From: Oligoflexia bacterium
GTDB taxonomy: Bacteria > Bdellovibrionota > UBA1018
Assembly: GCA_023700925.1 (NCBI GenBank)
Contig: JAMPXZ010000003.1
Span: 1 to 42,066 of the forward strand
Direction of reading: 5' to 3'
DNA: 42,066 nucleotides
A program made the position numbers and the translations under genes. Positions 7,870-16,016 of this stretch are shown here, one piece after another (the stretch's first letter is position 1; every line of letters begins with the position of its first letter). Below the pieces are notes generated by a model. That model was not told where the DNA came from and did no database searches. It saw nothing but the letters and a program-made list of their open reading frames with translations.

Positions 7870-7896
7870 GTTTCGGCCGCGCGGAAAATACCTTGA
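7870..7896 (-). promoter_or_regulatory. Sigma28-like promoter for flagellin 3
   Basis: Minus strand TCAA-N15-GCCGAAAC, close to the flagellar sigma28 consensus TAAA-N15-GCCGATAA. Confidence 0.45.
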
Positions 7897-7906
7897 GAGT
7901 TTTTTT

Positions 7907-7960
7907 CGAAAAAAATAGCGCCCCGGAACAGCCCCCCTGTTCAGGGGGCGCTCCGGGGCG
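7907..7960 (-). terminator. Rho-independent terminator after the 7994-8287 gene
   Basis: Minus strand CGCCCCGGAgcGCCCCCTgaacAGGGGGGCtgtTCCGGGGCG followed by CTATTTTTTT. Confidence 0.85.
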
Positions 7961-7993
7961 AAACTGAGCGAATTTTCGCTGGATTATGGCTTC

Positions 7994-8287
7994 TTAGGCA
8001 GCCTCAGCGTAATCCTCCGCATGCCAGTGGTCATAAAGGGTCTTGTTTTTCTCGTCGCGCAGCCATTTGGCCGCATGATCCGGCGGCTCCTGGCCAAGGC
8101 ACTTGTGGGAGAAGGCATGGACGGTCATCGTCTCGCCGGCGACCGACACCTTGTACTCGCCGTTGGGCTGCTTGGCGATCTTGCAGGTCTTGTTCGGATC
8201 GCTTACGAAATAGAGCGTTTGGCCATCCTTCAGGTATCCTTCATGAACCAGCGCGGTCAGATCGAATTTGCTCTTCTTTTTGGACAC
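7994..8287 (-). CDS. Small hypothetical protein, weak resemblance to RAMA-type domain
   Basis: MSKKKSKFDLTALVHEGYLKDGQTLYFVSDPNKTCKIAKQPNGEYKVSVAGETMTVHAFSHKCLGQEPPDHAAKWLR.... Good SD (AGGAGG) and followed by a strong terminator. Confidence 0.75.
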   Translation of the reverse strand: MSKKKSKFDLTALVHEGYLKDGQTLYFVSDPNKTCKIAKQPNGEYKVSVAGETMTVHAFSHKCLGQEPPDHAAKWLRDEKNKTLYDHWHAEDYAEAA

Positions 8288-8375
8288 TCGGTTCCTCCTT
8301 CTTTGGGTTGATTGCCACTACTGATATCGGCAAAATTTGCCGGGAATTATATGCCGGGCGCGTCGAAACCGCCCG

Positions 8376-9248
8376 TCAGGCCGCCCGCTTGTCGCCTTCG
8401 CCCGGCGCGTCGACGGTTTCGGTGGCCTTGGGTTCCTCGAGCGCATTGGTGCTCGTTTCGTTCCAGAGAATTTCCAGGGAAGTCGAGAAACGGTTGACCA
8501 GGTTGTAATAGACGCCATCCGCCGAGAGCACCGTGTTGACGAGGCTCATGCAAACCGAGAGCGCGATCCCGACGATCGACTTGATCATGGCGAGCGAGAT
8601 CTTGACCAGGAAGAGGTCCATGACCTTCTTGCTTTCCTCGATGTTGCCGAGGTCCATGCCGCCGAGGTCGGGCAGGCCCTTGGAGATCCCGAGGAACGTG
8701 CCGAAGATGCCGCCGATAATGAAAAGGCTCGGCAGGATGTTGATCAGCTCGTTGAGCGGCCCGACCGGGAAGATCCCGATCACCTTGTTGAAGACGGGGT
8801 TGTTGTCGAAGCTGGATTTCGCGATGTCGAGCATGCGGGGCGGGAAGCCCTCGCGCTTGAGGTAGCGAATCTGGCGAAGGGTGTCGCGTACCGTGAAGGC
8901 GGCGCCGTCCTGGATCAGGAAAACGCGATCGGTCACCGACGCGACGGCATCGAAGTTACGCCGCTTGAACTTGGCGCGCATCTCGAAGGACTCGTAATAG
9001 GTCTTCTCGAGTAGCGCCTTCGTCATCAGGAAGAAGGACTCGAGGCGCTTGGAGTCCGGACTCCAGAAGAACTTGCGGACCCGCTTCTCGAACTCGAAGC
9101 AGAACTTCAGCTCCGCCTTTGCCGTATAGTAGATGAGAGCCCGGAACAGCACCCCGACGAAGAAGGTCGCGATCATCACCGGCATCAGGATGCCGGCGAT
9201 CCGGTCGATCAGGGTGTTCATGATAAAATGGCTGATAGGGTCTAGCAT
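8376..9248 (-). CDS. MotA/TolQ/ExbB-like proton-channel family inner-membrane protein
   Basis: Hydrophobic N-terminal segment; later LPSLFIIGGIFGTFLGISKGL and FLVKISLAMIKSIVGIALSVCMSLVNTVLS match the MotA/TolQ/ExbB transmembrane core. Confidence 0.75.
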   Translation of the reverse strand: MLDPISHFIMNTLIDRIAGILMPVMIATFFVGVLFRALIYYTAKAELKFCFEFEKRVRKFFWSPDSKRLESFFLMTKALLEKTYYESFEMRAKFKRRNFDAVASVTDRVFLIQDGAAFTVRDTLRQIRYLKREGFPPRMLDIAKSSFDNNPVFNKVIGIFPVGPLNELINILPSLFIIGGIFGTFLGISKGLPDLGGMDLGNIEESKKVMDLFLVKISLAMIKSIVGIALSVCMSLVNTVLSADGVYYNLVNRFSTSLEILWNETSTNALEEPKATETVDAPGEGDKRAA

Positions 9249-9256
9249 GCTTGCTC

Positions 9257-10963
9257 CTATTCATCCCGCAGATTGAATTTGATGATGACGCGTTGGCCTT
9301 TTTTGCAGTCAAAGACCTTGCAATAGTTGCCGTCCCGCACCTGCGCCAGCTCGCGGCCCTTCAGGCGTTCGGTGGCCAGGTAGCTGCGGCCTGAGACCTT
9401 CACGAGCGGCAACAGGTCCTTCTGGTGCTGGAAGCTCATCTTCTTGGTGTCGAAGACGTGCTCGAAGATGGACTTGGCGCGCTGGTAGCTCAGATCCATG
9501 TTGAAGTTGACGGCGGCGCGGTCCGCGGGCGAGAGGCTGTCGGGATCGATGTATTTGTTCTGATAGGTGGGCGAGGCGAAGCCCACGATCTCCACCGAGC
9601 CGATCCGTCCGCTGATTTTCTGGTCCTGGAACAGGCTGTTGGCGTAGATCGGGATCATCCTCTCGAGCGTCGAGCGCATCCCCGTCTTGAGATCCGCGCG
9701 TCCCGTCTCGAAGTACTCGTTGGCGAAGTTGATGGTGACGTCCCCGGTCTTGATATCGACGTCCGCCTCGATCCCTGCCTTGGCGAAGTTGCGCTTGATG
9801 CCCTCGGCGAGGCGGCGCTGCTCGTTCAGCTTGTTCTGACTGGCGACCAGATTCCGCTGGAGGGTGTCGTTGGCCATCTTGAGGGAGTTGAGCGAGTTGT
9901 GGTACTGCCCCTCCATTGACCGGATATTGCCGCGGGTCTTCTCGAGCTCGCCGTTGAGGTTGGCGAGCTGGTCGTTGTATTCCTTGTTGCGCCGCTCGAC
10001 GTCGGCGCGATAGGCGCGCTCCTGGGCCAGCCTCGCTTCGGCGCTGAGCTGGGCCTTGGCGATGCCTTTTTCGAACGCCCCCTTCTCGCGGGCCATGGTT
10101 TCCTCATGCGCGCGCTTGAGCTCCGCGAGAGTGTCGCGATACTTGCCTTCCTTCTGGTTCAGCTCGCCGAGCAGGCGCTCGGTCTCGCGATTCTTCTGCT
10201 CGATCTCGCCCTGCGCCGTCTGGAGCTGGTTGGCGTAACGCGAGTTCTCCGAACGCAAGCCCTGGATCTGGCCCTCGCTCTCCTGACGGAGCTGGGAGAT
10301 GGCCTCCTGGAGCTTTTGCTCCGAATGTTGCTTGCTCTTGTAGACGCGTTTCACCTCGTCGATCTTCGTCGAGAGCTGCGACTCGATCTGCGCGATCGTC
10401 TGGTTGTTGCGCTCGATCTCGCCCTGTTTCTGGGCGATGCTGGCGTTGAGGGTGCCGAGTTCGCGTTCTTTGACCGCGATTTCGGCCTGTTTTTCCTCGA
10501 TCACGACGTCGCGCTTCTTCACGCGCGCCTGAGCGACGAGGTTCGCGCTGATGATATTCTTGACCAGCGCCTGATACTGGTTGAGGTCGCGCTCCTTCTG
10601 TGCCGCGTCCCGCGCTTGGCGCGAAAGATCCTTGCTCTTCTGCTTCGCCTCGTCCTCGAGCAGGTTCAGCTTGCCCATCAGCTCCTGATAGACCTGCACC
10701 TCATCCTCGGTCGCGCCTTCCTGAAGGTAACCGTCCCGAACGGCCTCGTAGGCCTGGATCTGCTTGCGAAGCGCGTCCGCCTCGACTTTGGCGTTCTTCA
10801 TCGCCGTGTGGGAAACGATCATCTGGGCGCCGCTTCGAAGATTCGCGATCACGTACAAGAGGAGGAAGACCACCGACAGCACCAGGAACAGGTCGCTGTA
10901 GGAGGTCCAATGGTTGCCCCCGTGCTCCACCTTGGCTCTGATTTTTTCGTAGTTAAGGTTCAA
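9257..10963 (-). CDS. MotB/OmpA-like protein with long coiled coil
   Basis: N-terminal single TM segment HWTSYSDLFLVLSVVFLLLYVIANL (MotB-like, with Asp), long Glu/Gln/Lys-rich coiled coil, C-terminal OmpA-like domain (YFETGRADLKTGMRSTLERMIPIYAN...VEIVGFASPTYQNKY...DLSYQRAKSIFEHVF). TTG start proposed; the ORF extends to 11044. Confidence 0.78.
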   Translation of the reverse strand: MNLNYEKIRAKVEHGGNHWTSYSDLFLVLSVVFLLLYVIANLRSGAQMIVSHTAMKNAKVEADALRKQIQAYEAVRDGYLQEGATEDEVQVYQELMGKLNLLEDEAKQKSKDLSRQARDAAQKERDLNQYQALVKNIISANLVAQARVKKRDVVIEEKQAEIAVKERELGTLNASIAQKQGEIERNNQTIAQIESQLSTKIDEVKRVYKSKQHSEQKLQEAISQLRQESEGQIQGLRSENSRYANQLQTAQGEIEQKNRETERLLGELNQKEGKYRDTLAELKRAHEETMAREKGAFEKGIAKAQLSAEARLAQERAYRADVERRNKEYNDQLANLNGELEKTRGNIRSMEGQYHNSLNSLKMANDTLQRNLVASQNKLNEQRRLAEGIKRNFAKAGIEADVDIKTGDVTINFANEYFETGRADLKTGMRSTLERMIPIYANSLFQDQKISGRIGSVEIVGFASPTYQNKYIDPDSLSPADRAAVNFNMDLSYQRAKSIFEHVFDTKKMSFQHQKDLLPLVKVSGRSYLATERLKGRELAQVRDGNYCKVFDCKKGQRVIIKFNLRDE

Positions 10964-11088
10964 GGCCGGTTCTCCGTGTCTCTCTGGCGGTATCGTCGGG
11001 TTTCGGGATCGGCTTGAATCTTTTTGGAAAAAGACATGACTCAATATGTCATTAAAGACCCGCGGCAGTTCAGCCGAAATAGGGAGTG

Positions 11089-13167
11089 ATGAAATATCGA
11101 ATAAAGATCCGCGTGATCAAAGAGGGGATGCAACCGCAAAAGTTCTCCATGAACTTGGAGGAGGGCGCCACCTTCACGGTCGGTGACTCCGTGCCGGGCA
11201 TCCAGGGCGAAGTCTGCGTCTTCCGCGTGAGTGACGGATCACTACTGGTGACCAAAGCCGAAAAAGGCTCTGACATCGTCGTGAACGGCATCGAAGGACG
11301 CGAGTTCCGGGTCAAGGTCGGAGACCAGCTCAAGAGCGCGACGACCGCGGTCGAGTTTCTCGATGTTCCGTGGCGCCAGGAAACGCCGGCGGAAACCCAG
11401 TTCATCGACGTCGCCAAGGCGGGCTTGCTGCCGCAGAAGGCGGCGGCTGAGCATCCAGCCGCGCCGGTCGTGGAGAGCGCTGAGGCGCTTGTGCCCGCGG
11501 CGCCTGCGGTGCCCGAGGCGCCCGTGGTGCCCGTGGCCGCCGCGAGCGAAGCGCCGAGCGAAGTGGTGCTGACTCCCCCGGAGACGCCCGTGGCGGTGGA
11601 GCTCGATATTCCGGAAGCGCGGAGAGCCGAAATCCCCGCGCACCGTGGGCGCGAGCGGGGATGGGAAGCCACCGATAGCGGCGTGCCGCGCGATAAAAGT
11701 TGGAGCGATCTCGGAGTTCAGGGCCATTCCTCGATGACCGAGAGCACCCGGCTCTTCCTGAAGAAAACGGAAGATGCCGAGATGGCCCGCAAGGAGCTGT
11801 TCAGTCTCTGCGGTCTCATGTTCCTGGCGCTCGGAGTCGCCGGAGGGGCCGCGCAGATGGGCTCCCCGCTGCTCTGGGGTTCGGCAGGGGTGATGTTCGG
11901 CCTGCTCTTCTCGGCGATCCTGCCGAGGCTGGCGGGGTTTACCGGAAGCACGGCGAGCTTCAGCGCTTACCTCCGCTTCATGACTTACTTCTATTTCGCG
12001 TTGATCCCGTGGGGGTTCGCGTTCCGCCTGCATCCGATTGCCGCGATCGTGGCGTCGGTCTTCGCCTGCGCGGGTTTCACGGCGGCCTTCATGATCCGGT
12101 TCAAGATCAGTTTCGGTCGCTTTTCGGCGGTAGGTGGCGCGGTCTCGCTGTTACCCATCGCGCTCGCGGCAGTCTCCTTGACCGACGGGTTCACGAATCT
12201 GCCGTTCCAGTGGAAAGGCGACGTCGCCCAGGGCTCTTCGTCCGAGGAGCTGGCCGCGCGGCAGCCGGCCTCCGAGTCGGGCGCGGTCGTGCTCGATCCC
12301 GCGGCTCCGGCGCAGGTGCAACCTCAAGCGCAGGCCCCGGCTCCCGTGCAGCCGCAGGCTCAACCGCTGGTTCCGGCGCAAGCTCCGGTCGCTGCCCAGG
12401 CGCCTATCACGGCTGAAGCTCCGGCTCCGCTGAACGCTCAAGCCTCTGTCGCGCCTCCGGTCCAGGCGCCGCTCCAGCCCCAGGGCCAGCTCCTGGCGCA
12501 ACCGGCGTTTCCGCCTCCGGCGCAGCCCGTGGCCCAGGCCCCGGTCCCTGTCCAGCAGGTTCAGGCACCGGCGTATTACGAGCAGACCGCGCGCCGGGGG
12601 GGTGAGGACGTAGGGGATCCCCTGGCCACCGAGCAGTTCTTCAGTGCCGCCAAGAAGGGTAATGTCAGCGTCGTCAAGGCGCTCATCGCAAAGAAGGCGG
12701 TCGATCCGAATTTCACCCTCGACAAGGGCAATACCGTGCTGATGTATGCTGCCGCCAATGGCCATACCCGGCTGGTGAAGTACCTGCTCTCTCAAAGGGT
12801 CAACGTCAATGCCCGCGACCCCAACGGCACCACCGCGCTGATGTGGGCGGTTTACAAGGGCCACACGGAGGTCGTGAACATCCTGCTGAAATCCCGCGCG
12901 GATACTTTCATCCGCCGCGACGACGGTGACCGCGCCATCGATATCGCCAAACGGTGGAAGCGATGGGACATCGCGGACCTTCTCGAAGGAAAGCCGCTGC
13001 GGACGATTGCCAGCAAACCTGCTTCGAGCAAGAAGGCGCCGAGCAAGAGCGGCTACCGGAAGCCCTCGTCCACAAGCAAGGGCGCTGGCAAGACCGCTGG
13101 CAAGACCGTCACAAAGCCGAGATCCGGTGACCGCAAGCACCGCGAAACCTACCGGGCAATTCGCTGA
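11089..13167 (+). CDS. Multidomain membrane protein: N-terminal beta/FHA-like region, TM segments, Pro/Gln/Ala-rich linker, ankyrin repeats, basic tail
   Basis: Ankyrin repeats GNTVLMYAAANGHTRLVKYLLSQRVNVNARDPNGTTALMWAVYKGHTEVVNILLKSRADTFIRRDDGDRAIDIAKRW; several hydrophobic segments around codons 240-370; PQAQAPAPVQPQ linker; SKKAPSKSGYRKPSS tail. Confidence 0.8.
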   Translation: MKYRIKIRVIKEGMQPQKFSMNLEEGATFTVGDSVPGIQGEVCVFRVSDGSLLVTKAEKGSDIVVNGIEGREFRVKVGDQLKSATTAVEFLDVPWRQETPAETQFIDVAKAGLLPQKAAAEHPAAPVVESAEALVPAAPAVPEAPVVPVAAASEAPSEVVLTPPETPVAVELDIPEARRAEIPAHRGRERGWEATDSGVPRDKSWSDLGVQGHSSMTESTRLFLKKTEDAEMARKELFSLCGLMFLALGVAGGAAQMGSPLLWGSAGVMFGLLFSAILPRLAGFTGSTASFSAYLRFMTYFYFALIPWGFAFRLHPIAAIVASVFACAGFTAAFMIRFKISFGRFSAVGGAVSLLPIALAAVSLTDGFTNLPFQWKGDVAQGSSSEELAARQPASESGAVVLDPAAPAQVQPQAQAPAPVQPQAQPLVPAQAPVAAQAPITAEAPAPLNAQASVAPPVQAPLQPQGQLLAQPAFPPPAQPVAQAPVPVQQVQAPAYYEQTARRGGEDVGDPLATEQFFSAAKKGNVSVVKALIAKKAVDPNFTLDKGNTVLMYAAANGHTRLVKYLLSQRVNVNARDPNGTTALMWAVYKGHTEVVNILLKSRADTFIRRDDGDRAIDIAKRWKRWDIADLLEGKPLRTIASKPASSKKAPSKSGYRKPSSTSKGAGKTAGKTVTKPRSGDRKHRETYRAIR

Positions 13168-13189
13168 GGGTTCTGCTACTCTTTGAGGG

Positions 13190-14104
13190 ATGGATTCCCT
13201 CCACTTCGAGCCGATCAGCGGCAAAGAGGCGCACGCCGAGTTCGTCGCATTGCTGAACTCGTGTTTTCCCGTGCCCCGAGGGCATTCTTTTCTCGAGGAC
13301 TTTCCGGTCTGGGGAGTGCTGGAGCCGGATACGCATTTCTACATCGGGGGCTACTCGAGCGGGCGACTCGTCGCGGCTGCCGCGGCGCGGACGGCCGAGC
13401 TGATTACCGAAGGTGCACCGTTGCCGATCGGTTTGATCGGTGCCGTGGCGACGCATTCCAGCTGCCGGGGACGCGGCTTCGCCTCCCAGGCGACCGCTCA
13501 GGTGCTCGATTGGCTCGCGCGCAGGCGGGTCGCGCTCGCCGTGCTTTGGGGCTCCGAACATGAGCTCTATCGCCGGATGGGGTTTGAACTTTGCGGAATT
13601 CAGACGACGCTCCCCCTGTGGCAGCTGCAGCTGCCGTCGGATGCGCCGCGTCCCGGACGGGGCTGGGTTCCGGGACTGTGGGAGCGCTTGAAGCGCCGCG
13701 GCTCGGGACTGCAGTACGGCGAAAAAGACCGTTCCTGGTTGGAAGCTCATGCCAATGTCCAGTGGTACTGGCTTGGGGAGCCCTCGAAGCCCACGGCCTA
13801 TGCGGCGTTAGGCCGTGGAATTGACCTCGGAGGCCTGGTTCACGAGTGGGGAGGGGATCCCGAGGCGCTTCGCAGCCTGCTTAGCGCGGTGAGGGCGGAG
13901 GTCCCCGGGGCCGCCTTATTGGGGTCGCCCCGCTTGTTTGAGAAATTCCGTCTGGTCTGCTCTCCGGGGACGCCCGTCCCTGAGGAGCAGTTTCTCTGCA
14001 TGGCCCGCTTCATGGCTCTTTCCGAAGACCCCGAACGGGTTTATAGCTTGCTCGGTGAGAAGGGCGCCTCGCCTCTGTGGTTTTGGGGTCTCGACGGGGC
14101 CTGA
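13190..14104 (+). CDS. GNAT-family N-acetyltransferase
   Basis: IGLIGAVATHSSCRGRGFASQATAQVLDWLARRRVALAVLWGSEHELYRRMGFELCG matches the GNAT acetyl-CoA binding core. Confidence 0.85.
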   Translation: MDSLHFEPISGKEAHAEFVALLNSCFPVPRGHSFLEDFPVWGVLEPDTHFYIGGYSSGRLVAAAAARTAELITEGAPLPIGLIGAVATHSSCRGRGFASQATAQVLDWLARRRVALAVLWGSEHELYRRMGFELCGIQTTLPLWQLQLPSDAPRPGRGWVPGLWERLKRRGSGLQYGEKDRSWLEAHANVQWYWLGEPSKPTAYAALGRGIDLGGLVHEWGGDPEALRSLLSAVRAEVPGAALLGSPRLFEKFRLVCSPGTPVPEEQFLCMARFMALSEDPERVYSLLGEKGASPLWFWGLDGA

Positions 14105-14154
14105 AATTTCTCTCTTTCAGTGCTCCGAATGACGATAGGCTAAGAGAAGGCCAC

Positions 14155-14976
14155 GTGAAAAGCTATACGTCCAAATTCCTCAAGTCAGTCGCGGTTTTCT
14201 ACCTCGGGTTTCCCGTGTTCTACATCTTCTTGTGCGCGCTGCTCTTCGATGTTCCCGCGAAGAATTGCCTCGGCATTCTCCTGGCGCCCGGCTTTTACAT
14301 CCTGTCGATCTTCGCGATCATCGTGGGATATGCCCTGTGGGAGATGCGCCGCTGGGCCTGGTACGGCTTCATCGTGGCGAACATCCTGATCGCCTACGAG
14401 AATGCCGTGGTCGTGAACGAGTTTGGCGAGACCCACCACAAGGCCCTGGCCTTTGTCGCTTCGGTGCTCCTGCTTTTGCTGGTGAGCCTGCGCGTGAGCA
14501 AGGAGATCCGGGTCCCCTATTTTTTTCCGAAGATCCGCTGGTGGGAAAGCAATCCGCGCTACCGCCTCGCCGCCCCCGCGAAGCTGGTGCGCAAGGACGG
14601 CGTGACCATCGAGGGCCAGATCCTCGATCTGTCGAATACCGGTTGTTTCATCAAGCTGCGGGGTGAGCTCCCGCAGGACGAGGTGGTCGGCCTGTCGTTC
14701 TCGATATTCGGCTGCTCGGTGGACTGCCAGGGCGTGGTCGTGTGGCAGACCCAGAGCACGGTGACCAACCCGAAGGGAATCGGCGTGAAGTTTCTCCCGC
14801 TTTTCAGGCCGCAGCGGCGCGCGCTCCGGCAGATCGTCGAACGCCTGCGCAAGATCGCCCGCCTTTACCGCCGTTCACGTTACCTGCTCAATCAGGACGA
14901 GTTCATGCGGCGGCTGCAGGAGATCGAAACCAAGGGCGCGGTGAAACGCACCCGCATGGGCCTCAAGATCGTATGA
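14155..14976 (+). CDS. Membrane protein with C-terminal PilZ domain
   Basis: Hydrophobic N-terminal half, then NPRYRLAAPAKLVRKDGVTIEGQILDLSNTGCFIKL...GVVVWQTQS...GIGVKFL (PilZ-like D/NxSxxG). GTG start with AGAGAAGG SD. Confidence 0.82.
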   Translation: MKSYTSKFLKSVAVFYLGFPVFYIFLCALLFDVPAKNCLGILLAPGFYILSIFAIIVGYALWEMRRWAWYGFIVANILIAYENAVVVNEFGETHHKALAFVASVLLLLLVSLRVSKEIRVPYFFPKIRWWESNPRYRLAAPAKLVRKDGVTIEGQILDLSNTGCFIKLRGELPQDEVVGLSFSIFGCSVDCQGVVVWQTQSTVTNPKGIGVKFLPLFRPQRRALRQIVERLRKIARLYRRSRYLLNQDEFMRRLQEIETKGAVKRTRMGLKIV

Positions 14977-15419
14977 AGAGCCCAGCCTGGATGCAGGAGG
15001 CGCTCGACCTCGCGCGAAAAGCCGCGGAGGAGGATGAGGTGCCGGTCGGAGCGATCGTCGTTCACGGCGATCGGATCGTCGGTCGTGGGTACAATCGCCG
15101 CGAGACCGATCACAATCCCGTCGCGCATGCCGAGATTCTCGCGATCCAGGAGGCCGCCCGCGCGCTGGGAAGCTGGAGGCTCGAGGGCTGCACGATCTAT
15201 GTGACGCTCGAACCGTGCCCGATGTGCCTGGCGGCGTGCATGCTGTCACGCGTGGAGAAGGTCGTGTACGGCGCGACGGACCCCAAGGGGGGCGCGCTCA
15301 GCCTGGATTACGCGCTGAATGCGGATCCCAGGCTGAATCACCGTTTTCCCGTCGAATATGCGCCGCTGGCGGAGTGCGGCCAGGTGCTGAGCGACTTTTT
15401 CCGCAAAAAACGGGGCTGA
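14973..15419 (+). CDS. tadA: tRNA-specific adenosine deaminase
   Basis: PVAHAEILAIQEAARALGSWRLEGCTIYVTLEPCPMCLAACMLSRVEKVVYGATDPKGGA: HAE and PCxxC zinc-deaminase motifs. ATGA overlap with the upstream stop. Confidence 0.95.
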   Translation: MKSPAWMQEALDLARKAAEEDEVPVGAIVVHGDRIVGRGYNRRETDHNPVAHAEILAIQEAARALGSWRLEGCTIYVTLEPCPMCLAACMLSRVEKVVYGATDPKGGALSLDYALNADPRLNHRFPVEYAPLAECGQVLSDFFRKKRG

Positions 15420-15436
15420 TCGTGTAGGCTTCCGTC

Positions 15437-15889
15437 ATGGCACTGAAACTCCATTTCGCAAGCTTGTCCCTGGGCGCCTCGGTCGATCAGCAGACCGGAA
15501 GCCTGTCCGTCTTCGATGTCCTCGAGGAGATCCGCACGCCGCAGCTCCCGCTGCAGCTGCAGTCGCTCGTGATCTCGCTCTCCCTCGAGAAGACTGACAA
15601 CGAGGCCTTCTCCGGCAAGATGGTGATTCACATCCTCACCCCGGACGGCAAGCAGCAGGCGATCGGGAGCGGCGACATGGAGATACCCGCCGAGCAAAAG
15701 CGAATGAAAGCCGTTTTCCGTTACGGAGGTTTTCCGGTCGGCTTGTATGGCCGGCACCGGCTGGTGCTCTCCTGGCTGAACTCCGGCGGCGCGAAGGTGG
15801 GCGAGGCGCTCCTCGACTTCGACGTCGTGCAGGTGACCCAGGTGGCTCAAGGGGTTCCGCCGGCCGACAAGCCGCCGATGTCCCACTAG
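15437..15889 (+). CDS. Hypothetical protein (possibly DUF6941-like)
   Basis: MALKLHFASLSLGASVDQQTGSLSVFDVLEEIRTPQLPLQLQSLVISLSLEKTD...; family assignment is from recall only. Confidence 0.65.
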   Translation: MALKLHFASLSLGASVDQQTGSLSVFDVLEEIRTPQLPLQLQSLVISLSLEKTDNEAFSGKMVIHILTPDGKQQAIGSGDMEIPAEQKRMKAVFRYGGFPVGLYGRHRLVLSWLNSGGAKVGEALLDFDVVQVTQVAQGVPPADKPPMSH

Positions 15890-16006
15890 TACCGCGGCAA
15901 CTAAGTTTTTTCCGTTTTTGCGGGCGGCTTTTTGGCTGCGTTGGCTTCCTTGTCTCGCTCAAAAATCCTGACAAAAAGTCGGAAAAAATTTAGTTGCCGC
16001 GGTACT
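15888..16006. repeat. 119-bp inverted-repeat element (MITE-like or bidirectional terminator)
   Basis: 27-nt arms AGTACCGCGGCAACTAAGTTTTTTCCG and CGGAAAAAATTTAGTTGCCGCGGTACT, one mismatch, 65-nt centre. Confidence 0.75.
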
Positions 16007-16016
16007 GGCCGCGCGT

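Noticed and set aside
11048-11080. Sigma28-like TAAAG...GCCGAAAT before the ankyrin protein
   Set aside because: Spacing is off by one and the -10 lies only ~8 nt from the start codon, which already has an SD; probably fortuitous.
7994-13167. Zorya anti-phage system
   Set aside because: MotA/MotB-like genes are present but no ZorC, ZorD helicase or ZorE nuclease is found nearby, so a defence call is not supported.
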